This document shows positions 43,739 to 55,892 of a stretch of 64,000 nucleotides of DNA, in pieces. The stretch lies in NCBI RefSeq assembly GCF_040183065.1, contig NC_091131.1, forward strand, positions 16,114,800 through 16,178,799. Direction: 5' to 3'. Below the pieces are notes generated by a model. It saw only the letters and a program-made list of their open reading frames with translations, searched no databases and had not been told where the DNA came from. Every line of letters starts with the position of its first letter. The first letter of the stretch is position 1. Position numbers and translations under genes: made by a program. The stretch comes from Periplaneta americana (Eukaryota; Arthropoda; Insecta; Blattodea; Blattidae).

Positions 43739-44094
43739 TAGATCAGTGTTCCGCAACCGGTGTGCCTCCACAAGGTGAAAGGTGTGACGCGAACTTTTAC
43801 CTATTATTGTAAGAAATTAATAAAATTAATTAAAATTAAATTCCTCTCTCTGCTGACGCAATTAACCGCCCAATTAGTGACATGGCCAATGACATCCAAG
43901 ACATTATGAAGGATAAAGTAAAGAGCAGTCAGAAGTTCTCACTTCAGATCGACGAGTCCACCGATATTAACGGTCATGCACAACTTATTTTCTGCATTAC
44001 ATTGATGAGGTATAATTGCAATTTTTTTGTGTGCAAACTTTCCGAGCGAGTAACCGGTGAAGAAATGTTTCGTACAACCAATGAATATGTGGTC
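43739..44094 (+). mobile_element. hAT (ZBED5-like) transposon remnant
   Basis: It begins CAGTGTTCCGCAACCGGTGT, resembling hAT termini of the CAGTGTTYCYCAAC type. A frame from 43882 encodes MANDIQDIMKDKVKSSQKFS, LQIDESTDINGHAQLIFCIT and VTGEEMFRTTNEYV. This is the 'FSLQxDESTDxxxxAQL' region of ZBED5/GTF2IRD2-type hAT transposases around the first catalytic Asp. It is cut short by the SINE that follows. Confidence 0.8.
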
Positions 44095-44421
44095 CTGCTT
44101 AGGACTCACGTTACGAAATGTGCGCTGGTTCGAGTCCTCATGGAGGAAAAATTTTTCTTATGAAATTTCGACCAGTGCATGCGACCGGTGCCCACCCAGC
44201 ATCGTGATGCACTTGAGGATCTACGATAATTAGCGAAATCCGGTTGCGAAAGCCAGCTATAACGTTTAGGGGGATCATCGTGCTAACTATACGACACCTC
44301 CATTCGGGTTGGATGATCGTCCACCTCTGCTTCGGCATGTGAACGTGAGGTCAGCAGCCGGCTGGTCGATCTAGGCCCTCCAAGGGCTGTGGCGCCACGG
44401 ATTATATATTTGAGTCCTATC
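44095..44421 (+). mobile_element. tRNA-related SINE
   Basis: CTGGTTCGAGTCCTCATGGA carries a B box (GGTTCGAGTCC). The body (TGCCCACCCAGCATCGTGAT, GATGATCGTCCACCTCTGCT, CAGCCGGCTGGTCGATCT) is a repeat recalled from other insect sequences (recognition from memory). It ends near 'gcgccacggattatat'. It replaces the continuation of the hAT ORF. Confidence 0.65.
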
Positions 44422-44479
44422 ATTAAAGAGGAGTAAGGTTGTTGATACGAACTTGTTTACATTGTTGCTATAGTATTTT

Positions 44480-44521
44480 TCACTATTATTACTTATAATA
44501 ATAATAATAATAATAATAGTA

Positions 44522-44563
<42 letters not shown>

Positions 44564-45525
44564 GCTTTATTTAACCTGGTAGAGTTAAGGACGTAAGGCC
44601 TTCTCTTACACTCAATCAGGATTAAAACTTGCTTACACAGTTGAACATAAAACTGGATCGGAATTAAGTAATTATATACTGATACAATTTAGGTACATAA
44701 TGAGATCAAAAAAGGTAGTTACATAAAATTTACCTCATAAAATAAAAATAAACATAGCGAAATACATATTAATGTTGTTAGAATCAAATACGAATCACAT
44801 AAAAACAGAAGCCTTTAATTCAATAAAAAATGTACACAGTAAAAATAAAAATAAACACATTAGTATACATATTAGTATTAGATTACAATTAAGTAAGATT
44901 TACATAATTAAACCAGAAACCGGCAATTGAATGAAATTTACACACAAAAAATAGATTAATAATAGAAAAACAACACCTGATTTAGATAATAAAAAACATG
45001 ATTTAGATAATAAAAATAAGAAACAAAAAAAAAATAAATACAATGGAACACATTCCATTAAATATTTGCAACGCGTTAGGTCTGGCAACTCATCATAAGA
45101 TATTTTTCTAATTTACATTTAAAGGAAATTAAAGTTCAGCAGCCCTTGACTTCAGGCGGCAGAGAATTCCAGTGACGAGAAGTAGCAACAGTGAAAGATG
45201 AAGATTAAAGAGATGATGTGGGGAGTGGTATTTCTAGCGTGTTATATTGTGACCGAGTATTTAAGTTATGATGCCGAGAAAGAATGTGGAATCAGACAGA
45301 TAAGTAAGAGGGAGTAGAGGTGTGCAAAATTCGGTTTAAGAGAGAAAGGGAATGTAACTTTCTCCTCTCATTTAACCTGAGCCACAATAATTTATCGAAA
45401 GAAGGCGAAATGTGATCGTAGTAGCGGACATTACAAATGAAACGAACACACGCATTGTGAACACGTTGCAGTTTCTGGGATGAATCCACCCTGAGATCAC
45501 TGAATAAAGCGTTGTAAAAATGTTA
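44480..45525 (-). mobile_element. CR1-like LINE, 5'-truncated (copy E)
   Basis: An (AAT)n tail at 44486-44560, then the 3' hairpin variant (44566-44612, AACCTGGTAGAG...GGCC). The C-terminal frame is broken: LQRVHNACVRFICNVRYYDH, then LLWLRLNERRKLHSLSLLNR and HTSTPSYLS (45489-45292). Between 45240 and 45120 is a degraded 'RHWNSLPPEVKGC' region. Only the last part of the polymerase remains. Confidence 0.85.
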
Positions 45526-46204
45526 CATTTAAAGGGTTGGCGGTGATGAAGACTATGATATTTTCGTGCCACAGAATGTATTGGATGAAGCTAGGCGTGT
45601 TCTCTCAAATTTATTACCCGAAAGATCCAAACCTATATACGAAAAGTAGTATACCTTTTTTTTTTTCTGAATTGATAAGATTTAAAAACATTAGAGTCGT
45701 TAATGAGGATGTATTGTTAACCAATTTTTTGGAAAAATCCAAAAAGATAAGAGTTTCAGATTTATGGTCACACTTTGTATTCTGTACTAAAGGCTACTTT
45801 ATTTACTAGTAGTTCAAATAAAATTTCATCCATCCTTGTTATTAAAGATTTCTTTTAGTTAGAAGATTTCAATTATTAAATTGCAACTTCATAGGTAAGT
45901 GTTAGAAAGCAGCATCACATTTTATGTGGTGGAAATTATGTTCATTCTCAGGCGAAGGCGAGCATATGGCTAATTGAAGCTATGAACTCATGTCAGATGA
46001 TAGCAAGATAAATAGACTTTATCACTTCATGCATTTTCATCAGCGCACTTTATCTGCTGCTCGGGTCTGTTGCAAGGCCGTCCAGAATCCTGCGGCGGTA
46101 TCTACTGGTACTAAATTATTTTACAGTAACTTTAAAAGTCGATAAGTTCACAACGAAATTTCATACGAAAATTTTGTACATGATTTTTTCTTACATTACC
46201 CCTT
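45526..46204. other. No gene recognised
   Basis: A 90-codon frame (45537-45809) has no family match, no promoter and no splice context; not called. Confidence 0.4.
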
Positions 46205-47045
46205 ACCCGCAGGAAAGTGTATTGTATTATCCATGTGCTAAAAAGGATAAATGTTGATCTTCCCTCTTGCTTAAAAAAAGTCTCTTGTGCAGACGCTTGT
46301 ATTTCCCTATTTTGACTATGCTGACTTTTTACTGACTGACCTTTCCAGCGACAACAAAACGAAACTTCAACGTGCTCATAATTTGTGTGTACGTTTTGTA
46401 AGCAATGTTCGTAAATATGATCATATTACTCCATCCCTGGAAATCTCTTCGAAATCTTGAACTCTTCTATTCCTTCGTACCTGTCGTCTCGCTTCACTTA
46501 CCTTTCTTCCCACCACAATCTGAACACACGCTCTCGCCATGAAACAATACTAACAATACCATTCCATCGCACCTCCTCATACTCATCCTCTTTCACAATA
46601 GCCCTGCCAAGACTATGGAATTCGTTACCTTCTAGCATCAGGGACTGTCGAAATAAAATTGAATTCAAACGCAAACTTACTAGGCACTTGGTCAGTAATT
46701 GAGACTCGTTCAGACATGGTTTCTTGTAAATAGTTCTCTTAATCTATCGCAAAGTATCTCAATATATGGTAATTTCATCACTATAGAATTTTGTTATTCT
46801 AGGTTTAATTTGTAATTCAGTAAATACAAAACTATTCTTTGTTCTTAACTTCTATGATAAATTGTCTAGCTTTCATTAATCAGGTAATCTTGTGGTACTT
46901 TAATTTTTATTATAATTGTAATTGTAAATTTAATATTAATTGCAATTTTATTGTTCATATTATAGTTGTAATCCCCTGGCAGAGGGGCAGAGAAGGCCTG
47001 ATGGCCTTATCTCTACCAGGTTAAATAAATAAATACTACTAAATA
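46205..47045 (+). mobile_element. CR1-like LINE, 5'-truncated, near-identical to copy A (copy F)
   Basis: This aligns to 3380-4265 with high identity. It has a frameshift near 46270 and a deletion of about 70 bp after CCATCCCTGGAA (46435). The frame 46457-46702 gives SSRFTYLSSHHNLNTRSRHE and ALPRLWNSLPSSIRDCRNKI. It ends in the same 3' hairpin (46976-47020) and AAAT tail. Confidence 0.9.
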
Positions 47046-47706
47046 GTACTAATACTCTTTCATTATAATTAATTGCTATTATGGTTTTCCGCATGATCCG
47101 TCTCCCTCCTTTTTCTTTCTGCCACAGTAACCTCCATGAAGTGTATTCAGTCGTCAGAATGAGCTGACAATCATGAGCATCCCCAATCTGTTATTAGTGC
47201 TTTTTTTGCAGAGAAACCTCGATTTTTACTTCGGTCAATACTAACGGTCCAGTTAGCTGTGTCTTCTAAATTGAGACCACTCATCCTGCCTGTGATTTTC
47301 CGTGGCTTCCCTAAGGCATTAAGATAGATGTCAGAATGAGCTCTTGAAGAAATGGACCAAAGACCTGTCACCCACTACTATTCATTTCCGAATTTCCAAA
47401 TTTTGTCGTTCGCTTATCGCAGTGATGTCAAAGCAAGCGCAGTTTTCTGACCTTGACGTCATGCGCGGGCATCAAGCGCTAAGTATGGAAAGAGGAAGGG
47501 TTGTGTATATGAATAAGCAGCCTGTTGGGTTAAGAAAACAGTGGTGCACAAACTTCAAACGGAATGTGAAATTTGATGTCGTTATTTTTATTTGACTTCT
47601 TTCAATTGTATAATAATTTTACAGAGCAAAATTATACGAAACAAAATTTTTTGTATGTAAAGGTGTACATATACCTTAAATATTTGAAAAAAAAAATTTT
47701 TTTCTC
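47046..47706. other. No gene recognised
   Basis: Unassigned. The first ~70 bp resemble the sequence right of copy A (4265-4330). Confidence 0.4.
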
Positions 47707-48529
47707 TGTAGGCTTTCACCAATATGGTATTGTGAATTTTTTTTCAACTCAACAATGGAATTTTATTCTTCCAACAATAATTCCTTTCTACAATTCGCCT
47801 TAAACGCTCTCGTCAACAATTGGATTTTCACTCAACACAGTATTCGTTATAGCACTCCACCGACGACAATGACAATTTACTTGGACTAGTACGAACAACA
47901 ATGAACTGTTAATCTTAACTAATATTTACAAAGCACTATTTACAAATCAGAACTATCAGTTCTCAGTTCACAGTTCTTCTAGCTCAGTCACTCGAGTTCA
48001 CAGTATCTCGAACCACAGACCTTCAGAGACAGTTCACTGTACTCGAACTCAGGTCCCTCCAACTGCGGTCCACTGCACTCGTACTCAGGTCCCTCCAACT
48101 GCGGTCCACTGCACTCGAACTCAGGCCTTCGGATGCTGGCACAGTTGCGGACGCACACTCAAGTCGAACTCCGGTACACAAGACTGGCTAGCTTGCTCTG
48201 TTCACTGGCTTACTCACTGAACTAATCATGAATCACACAGTCACTCCTTCGCGTCCGTAATTTATAACCACAGCAACGTAACCGAGAAACTTCGAATTCG
48301 CGATTTTTCCACTTCGACGGGCTTCTGGAAGAGTCGGGAAGGTCCGTTCCCCCTTCACTCCGTAAGCAGCAGCTGCGGCCGCAGCCTCCCCTCGCGCGTA
48401 GGCCATTTCCCCTCTCTTCTCTCCGCCGCGCGCCGTCCCATAGTGCTCCATGGAGCCGTGTCGGCTCACGCGCGGTCTGCTCTCTTGCGGGACGCTGGTC
48501 GTGAGTTCGAATCTCACGTCGCTGTCACA
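47707..48529 (-). mobile_element. LTR-like repeat (putative solo LTR), copy 2
   Basis: The minus strand starts TGTGACAGCGACGTGAG and ends CCTACA; colinear with 26613-27414. It has TATAAATT at about 48260 and the ~36-bp subrepeat (two GGTCCACTGCACTCG units). The first 20-50 bp contain a perfect tRNA T-arm-like hairpin (GTGAG TTCGAAT CTCAC on the plus strand at 48501-48517). Confidence 0.6.
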
Positions 48530-49734
48530 GTATTACACTTTTTACGTACAACATGAGCTATTCCCTCTGAATATCTGCAGGGTTATTTCACTTGCATTCT
48601 GTATATCCTTAAACTTCTTGAATTGCTTACCAGTTTTAAAAATTTGCCTTATGCTCGCAAAACCTCTTTTTATATTTATAGTGTCCAAGAATTTAATATT
48701 ATTTTATAACTTAAATGTTAATATTTATTTTTTGACATTAGTAGAGATTGTAACATGTCTGTGGCAATAACATTACTATTACCATTGCTATTTCTTCTGC
48801 CATTGCCCTTTTATTTATTGTCATTGTCATTGTCAGGCATGACTCTGTTCTTCTGGTGACTAGTCGTGTTGCGACACTCGACATTCCTCCCCCTTATGTG
48901 TTAGCTACTCAGTTACGTCCATTTTAGGTTGATTTTCTTCAGAATTTTCTCAAGTTCTTCCAACGAAATGGTGAAACGCGGAGTAGTGAGATAAGTGGCC
49001 AACGGGCTTGGAGCTCACATAGATTCTTTTATAGTCATTAGTTTTCATAGTGATTTTTGATGAGGTCCATCTCATTCCATTCTCTAGTCAATGGATAGGG
49101 TGTATATGGACCATTACGGTTCAAAATTTGATAGTTAAACATTATAAACCATATATGATAATTTTTACGTCTGTTTCGAAGAGTTTCTAGAGGAATCTGG
49201 GTGAAGGAACTGAGAAAAGGAATCAGGAAATGAAAAGACATTTTTACGTCAAACTCTTTGGAACCAAAATTCTACTGAATATATTATTTTATTTTCATCT
49301 AAATGTTATTTTATAATACAAGAACACAAACAGATATTCGCTAAGTTAGCAGGAGAAGAAAACTTGTTACAAAAATTTGTATGATAATACCTTATCTTGA
49401 AATAAATTTAATCTGCTTTATGTGCAATTAGTGACGATAAGTACACAAAAATTCAAGCAGATATGGAATATCGTATATCTCTTTACCAGCATATTTTAGA
49501 TAAATAATAGGAATTAAAATAACACTTAGCTGTATGATATGGGGAATATAAATGTTAAATAAGTATGTTCAAATTATTAAAGCTGCAACAACTTGATTCG
49601 TATTAAAATTATATTTAAGATCTCTGGATACAACTTTGTCGGTCCTTCCGGGTTTAAGCCATGCAAACATAATTATGAGGAAATTCTTGAACTGCCGTTC
49701 ATTCTGAAGAGAATATTCGTTTTATAAGTGTATG
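48530..49734. other. No gene recognised
   Basis: Unassigned AT-rich sequence, including a CATTGC/ATT-type low-complexity patch at 48770-48835. Confidence 0.45.
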
Positions 49735-49881
49735 TATGTATGTATGTATGTATGTATGTATGTATTCACACTGCAATGGGTATATACCCGGTGGCAATGG
49801 TAACTAATTACACTCAATAAAGACAATAATAAACACAATTAATAAAAAATACAATTAATAATAATACTAATGATTAATACT

Positions 49882-49931
<50 letters not shown>

Positions 49932-50575
49932 TAACAGGGAACATCCTAAATTAAATGAAGCACGATCAGTTAAAATAACATTTAAAGTAAATCTAATTTG
50001 TACCTTAAACCTACTGTATGTTCGAACTAAAACCTACGAGTATGATATGTTCATATCTGCACAAGTACCTTTCAACACTACACTCATTTCGCTGTGAACT
50101 CACTCACTGCACTGGAATTACGACACATTTCACTGATTCTATCCTGATTTCACTAACACTTCAAAAACATTTCACTGTTCAAATACTTTGCACTGCCACT
50201 ATCAACTATAAAGCTTCACTGACAGGAACACGTTTCACTTACTCAACACACTTCACTGACACAACATAATTCTTCACTGATAGAACACTTCAATAACAAA
50301 ATATCAATTACACCCTTTACATTCAGTGTATAATTATCGTCTATTAGTAAAGTCCTTAAGCCTATTTTTAAATGCATTTTTGGTTGTTGGTAAAGCCTTT
50401 AGTAAATCTGCAGGTAAAACATTCCAGTCCCTGATAGTACGATTGAGAAAAGAAAACTTTCCAGTGTCCGAACTCTGTCTTCTTTCGCTCAATTTATATG
50501 AGTGGTCGTTCCTTGAAGAGTAATTTGGCGGTTGCAACCTATATTTTATTTCTCTCCAGGCAGGCTCACCTCGGA
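49735..50575 (-). mobile_element. LINE 3' end (CR1-like) with ATAC tail
   Basis: The minus-strand frame 50537-50334 encodes SDTGKFSFLNRTIRDWNVLP followed by LLKALPTTKNAFKNRLKDFT and a stop. The 3' UTR (49765-50330) contains a degenerate TTTCACTG-type tandem region, an (AAT)n run (49892-49930) and ends in a TGTA/TACA tail at 49735-49763. Upstream domains are missing. Confidence 0.75.
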
Positions 50576-50699
50576 CTAAGTATAGTATATAAGCAGGGAA
50601 CGGATTTACTATGCATGTTTTGGAAATCTATTAATCAAAATATTAAATTTAAATTATAAAAAATAGCTTCTTCTCAAAGAAAAGGTTTTCTATTTTGGC

Positions 50700-51140
50700 A
50701 AGTAGTAGTATTAATTAAAAGAAGACAAAAGTATCTCATAAACACTGATCATAAAATTAATATCTTCTGAGATATGAGTACTTCTACATCAACGTCATGT
50801 AATTTATATTACGTAATGAGCATTCATTATTCCGAGAGATGGTAGTGTTCATCACAACAAGATAAAAATGTCTTATAAACATGGGTCCTAAAATTAATAT
50901 CTGTCAAGATATGAGTTCTTGTTCATCAACGTCATAGACGATGCTCAATGCGATTCTCGTCTTAAGGCGTATTTAGCATTCTAAGAGGTGGTAATGTTCA
51001 TCAAAACAAGGTAAAAAAAGTCTAATATACTTGCGTTTAAAGATATGTTGTTCTTACAGCACCATTTTCAAAGGCCTTGTTTCGTACAATATTAATTTTA
51101 GAACCTATGGTTATTAAGCCTTTTTTCTTGTTTTGATGAA
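50700..51140. repeat. Tandem units of the 'aacatgcgtcctaaaatt' family
   Basis: At least two full units (period about 160-180 bp) sharing TAAAATTAATATCT, GATATGAGT, TTCATCAACGTCAT and GAGAGGTGGTARTGTTCATC. Related to 18590-18840. Confidence 0.6.
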
Positions 51141-51169
51141 TACTACCACTGCTCAGAATATTTAATGCT

Positions 51170-51368
51170 CTTGATTGATTTTGGACGATTAAAATCTATT
51201 CCATTGAAGGAAAAATTTGTCTATTTTTTTCGAACTAGATTAGGGAAAAGGAAAAGAGGTCGGCTACATCACAGATGGTCCGATAAATTTTTGACTGAAG
51301 TAGGAGTAAAGTGGGCGAATAATAGCCAGAATTTTGACAAAAGTGGAAGGTCGTTGGAGCAGTAAGTA
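51170..51368 (+). mobile_element. LINE C-terminal fragment
   Basis: The frame gives RTRLGKRKRGRLHHRWSDKF and TEVGVKWANNSQNFDKSGRS, resembling the 'GKRKRGRPxxRWxDD..G..W' tails of insect LINEs. Isolated fragment. Confidence 0.55.
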
Positions 51369-51514
51369 ATTAATTGCTTATCATTCTTAGTACGTCTAGT
51401 GACGGAGCTGGATTATTGCTTGCATTGGTGTCTGTTAGTGATTTATTAGTATGGATTTTAATACGGAACGCTGTTAGAAATATCGCAGAATGTTCAAGCA
51501 GCAGTAAAGTAAAG

Positions 51515-53273
51515 ACTATGAGTGATCACTCGAACATCAAATTCGAATCTTGATGACTGTGAGTGACAACTCGAACATCAAGTTCAACTTTTAATTACTA
51601 AAAGTTACCATTCAATATTAAGTTCAAATTCAAATCTTGCTCATTATGAGTGACAATTCGGACATCAAGTTCGAATCTTGGTGACTGTGAGTGACAACTC
51701 GAAGATAAAGTTCAAATTTTAATAACTAAAAGTGACAAATATTAAGTTCAAATTCAAACTAAAAGTGGATATTGAATATGAAGTTCAAATTCAAATCTTG
51801 CTCATTATGAGTGACAATTCGGACATCAAGTTCGAATCTTGGTGACTGTGAGTGACAACTCGAATATAAAGTTCAAATTTTAATAACTAAAAGTGACAAA
51901 TATTGAGTTCAAATTCAAATTAAAAGTGACAATTGAATATTAAATTCAAATTCAAATCTTGCTCACTATGAGTGACCACTTGGACATCAAGTTCGAATCT
52001 TGGTGACTGTGAGTGTCAACTCCAATATAAAGTTCAAATTTTAATAACTGAAAGTGACAAATATTAAGTTCAAATCCAAATTAAAAGTGGATATTGAATA
52101 TGAAATTCAAATTCAAATCTTATTCACTATGAGTGGCCACTCGAATATCAAGTTCGAATCTTGATGACTGTGAGTGACAACTCGAATACAAAGTTCAAAT
52201 TTTAATAACTAAAAGTGACAAATATTGAGTTCAAATTCAAATTAAAAGTGACAATTGAATATTAAGTTCAAATTCAAATCTTGCTCATTATGAGTGACAA
52301 TTCGGACATCAAGTTCGAATCTTGATGACTGTGAGTGACAACTCGAATATAAAGTTCAAATTTTAATAACTAAAAGTGACAAATATTGAGTTCAAATTCA
52401 AATTAAAAGTGACAATTGAATATTAAGTTCAAATTCAAATCTTGCTCACTATGAGTGACCACTCGGACATCAAGTTCGAATCTTGATGACTGTGAGTGAC
52501 AACTCGAATATAAAGTTCAAATTTTAATAACTAAAAGTGACAAATATTAAGTTCAAATCCAAATTAAAAGTGGATATTGAATATGAAGTTCAAATTCAAA
52601 TCTTATTCACTATGAGTGGCCACTCGAATATCAAGTTCGAATCTTGATGACTGTGAGTGACAACTCGAATACAAAGTTCAAATTTTAATAACTAAAAGTG
52701 ACAAATATTGAGTTCAAATTCAAATTAAAAGTGACAATTGAATATTAAGTTCAAATTCAAATCTTGCTCATTATGAGTGACAATTCGGACATCAAGTTCG
52801 AATCTTGATGACTGTGAGTGACAACTCGAATATAAAGTTCAAATTTTAATAACTAAAAGTGACAAATATTGAGTTCAAATTCAAATTAAAAGTGACAATT
52901 GAATATTAAGTTCAAATTCAAATCTTGCTCACTATGAGTGACCACTCGGACATCAAGTTCGAATCTTGATGACTGTGAGTGACAACTCGAATATAAAGTT
53001 CAAATTTTAATAACTAAAAGTGACAAATATTAAGTTCAAATTCAAATTAAAAGAGGATATTGAATATGAAGTTCAAATTCAAATCTTGCTCACTATGAGT
53101 GACCACTCGGACATCAAGTTCGAATCTTGGTGACTGTGACAACTAGAACATCAAGTTCAACTTTTAATTCTTAAAAGTCACAATTGAATATGAAGTTCAA
53201 ATTCAAATCTTGGTCACTATGAGTGACCACTTGAACATCAAGTTCAAATTTAATGACTAAAAAGTGACAATTG
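51515..53273. repeat. 161-bp satellite with 483-bp higher-order period
   Basis: The marker GACTGTGAGTGACAACTCGA recurs at about 51683, 51844, 52004, 52166, 52327, 52488, 52649, 52810 and 52971, i.e. every 160-162 bp. Each unit contains four diverged ~40-bp subunits built around AGTGACA...AAGTTCAAAT. Variants such as AAATTAAAAGTGGATATTGA recur every 483 bp (for example 52071, 52554, 53037), showing three-unit higher-order repeats. Non-coding. Confidence 0.93.
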
Positions 53274-54016
53274 GGTTTCGAAATAAATTCAGAAAAGACA
53301 AAGTATATGATTATGTCTCGTGACGAGAATATTGTACGAAATGGATATATAAAAATTGGAAATTTATCTTTTGAAGAGGTTGAAAAATTCAAATACCTAG
53401 GAGCACCAGTAACAAATATAAATGATACTCGGGAGGAAATTAAACACAGAATAAATATGGAAAATGCCTGTTATTATTCTGTTGAGAAGCTTTTATCATC
53501 CAGTCTGCTGTCAAAAAAATCTGAAAGTTAGAATTTACAAAACAGTTTTACTACCGGTTGTTATTTATGGTTGTGAAACTTGGACTCTAACTTTGAGAGG
53601 GGAATATAGTTTAAGGGTGTTTGAGAATAAGGTGCTTAGGAAAATATTTGGGGTTAAGAGGGATGAAGTTACAGGAGAATGGAGAAAGTTACACAACACG
53701 GAACTGCACGCATTGTATTCTTCACCTGACATAATTAGGAACATTAAATCCAGACGTTTGAGATGGGCAGGACATGTGGCACGTATAGGCGAATCCAGAA
53801 ATGCATATAGAGTGTTAGTTGGGAGGCCGGAGGGAAAAAGACCTTTGGGAGGCCGAGACGTAGATGGGGGGATAATATTAAAATGGATTTGAGGGAAGTG
53901 GATTATGATGATAGAGACTGGATTAATCTTGCTCAAGATAGGGACCAAAGCGGGCTTTTGTGAGGGCGGCAATGAACCTCCGGGTTCTTTAAAAGTCAGT
54001 AAGTAAGTAACTAAGT
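53274..54016 (+). mobile_element. RTE-like LINE (5'-truncated) inserted in the satellite, with 14-bp target duplication
   Basis: It encodes [20 protein letters not shown], then [20 protein letters not shown], a 1-nt frameshift in an A-run at 53513, YGCETWTLTLRGEYSLRVFE and [21 protein letters not shown] further frameshift occurs near 53850. It ends in the AAGT tail. AAAAGTGACAATTG (53260-53273) is repeated as AAAAGTAACAATTG (54017-54030). Confidence 0.93.
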
Positions 54017-54430
54017 AAAAGTAACAATTGAATGTTAAGTTCAAGTCTTCGTCACTGTGAGTAACCACTTGAACATCAAGTTCAAATTTTGGTGACTGTG
54101 AGTGACAACTAATACATAAAATTCAAATTTTAATGACTAAAAGTGACAATTGAATATTAAGTTCAAATCTTGGTGACTATGGGAGACATTTCTAACGTAA
54201 AGTTCATGTCCAAATCTTGGTCACTATGAGTGACCACACGAATATCAAGTTCATGTCTTGGTGACTGAATGGCAACTCAAACGTCAAGTTCAAATTCGAA
54301 TGCTTATGAGTGGCAGCTTGAACGTTAAGTTCAAATCTTCGTGACTATATGAGTGAGCACTCGAACATCGCATACAAATCATGACTATGAGTGACCACTC
54401 GAACATCAAGTTCGTATCTTGCAGCTATGA
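54017..54430. repeat. Distal, more diverged part of the 161-bp satellite
   Basis: Continues the AGTGACCAC..AACATCAAGTTCAAAT motif after the LINE, with irregular spacing and higher divergence. Confidence 0.8.
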
Positions 54431-54789
54431 ACAATTAAGTGTCGACATCCTGCTCCTGGATTCTGGTCGAAGACAATTGAATTTTGGTAGTGATAAATAA
54501 TTTATCTATACTTATTTCAGAGGAATATAGAGCGAAGTCTCAAAAAATTATTTCACAATACCTGTTTATCATCCCGTTATCGAGATTAATGGAATTTAGT
54601 TAATGAAAGGAATCTTGAACACGGCATTGTATTTGCGTTCAAACCTTGCAACTGTTATCTTTCCTGGAAATCACAGAATTTTAAGTTTTATTAGCACATC
54701 TGCTTATGCACTAAAAACATTAGTCACGAATATTTTAAGTTCTCCAATGTTAAAGGCCATGAATAATTATTATATAAATACATTACGCT

Positions 54790-55080
54790 GATTTAAGTAT
54801 ATTGTACACACCCAAACAGCGATTAAAGAGGAAAACACATACTTTCTATTTATAACCCATGTATTCCTCACTTCAGTGAGAGATAAAAAATGAATATTAA
54901 TGCATGGGAAGTGAAAGGACTTCTTTTTGGCTCTAGGGGAACTTCATTTAAGTTAACCAAAACCATTCTCCTTTCTCTTAAATTTTCTAATGAGGACATT
55001 AACAAAATTTGTCTAATGGTATTGAGAGATTCATTATCCATTTTACACAATCACTTGTATAATACTATGTAATTTTTTAC
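54790..55080 (+). mobile_element. Diverged R2-like LINE C-terminus
   Basis: The frame from 54889 encodes INAWEVKGLLFGSRGT, then NEDINKICLMVLRDSLSILH and NHLYNTM and a stop. The 'W-V-GLL-G-RGT' block followed by a terminal 'L..S..ILHNHLY' helix parallels the ends at 20191 and 42541, but from a different family. Upstream a degraded KEENTYFLF corresponds to the 'EEK..Y' motif. Confidence 0.6.
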
Positions 55081-55890
55081 CTCATTTCATATATTTTCAT
55101 ATCATGTTTCTTCAAAATCAAATTTCACTTTATTTTTAAATTTATCATTGCTCCGTATTCTCTCCGCAATCATATTGTATTTTTAATTTAACCTCTGCTT
55201 TGTATTCTGGATCCTAGTGATCAGCCGTAGATTTCGGCCAGATGTCCTGAATTGTGGAATTTGTGTGTGCACGTTTTAGCGTTTCACAATTTTTTTTTAA
55301 CTTTGAATAATGTTATTATTCGAGGATCACTTTGAATGAAACGAACAGATTTTCGCGTAACAGTGATGCAACTCCATCATTGAATGCTAATAAATTAAAA
55401 GCTATGGAGTATTTATATAAATATATTATATGTAAGTGGAAGAGTAAAGCCTGGTCTATTCAAAAATGATGTTTACTTTATTCCCACAATAAAATAAAAA
55501 GTTTGCCGCGCAGAGTTGTGGATGTTATTAGAGAAAAAGGAGGAACCATAAAATTTAAGGACTTCATATGAGGTTAAAGGAACCGGGCAGTGATTAGGGG
55601 TCAAAAATTCGAATTTTTATTTTGTGTTTTAAAAGAAGTATAAAACTTGCACTTTAAAACAATATAAATATTGTGGGGGGGGTGTATTTTTGCAGATAAC
55701 CTTTTTAAATAACCTCTTTAAATTTGGCTGTGCATGCATCTTTCTTTTTTTTTTTTTAAATGCAGTTTTCCATGAGTTGACATTTTTCAAACTTAAGTAT
55801 ATTTTTTTCTGAAACTACTGAATCAATTTACACGAAATTTTTACAGTGTTTTCTGCAGCATATATTCTACATAGTATACCTACCGGTTTA
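55081..55890. other. No gene recognised
   Basis: AT-rich, unassigned; G-run (TGTGGGGGGGGTG) at about 55670. Confidence 0.45.
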
Positions 55891-55892
55891 AT

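Noticed and set aside
48455..48530. tRNA gene suggested by a perfect T-arm (GTGAGTTCGAATCTCAC)
   Set aside because: It coincides with the edge of the LTR-like repeat, and the D and anticodon arms do not form convincingly.
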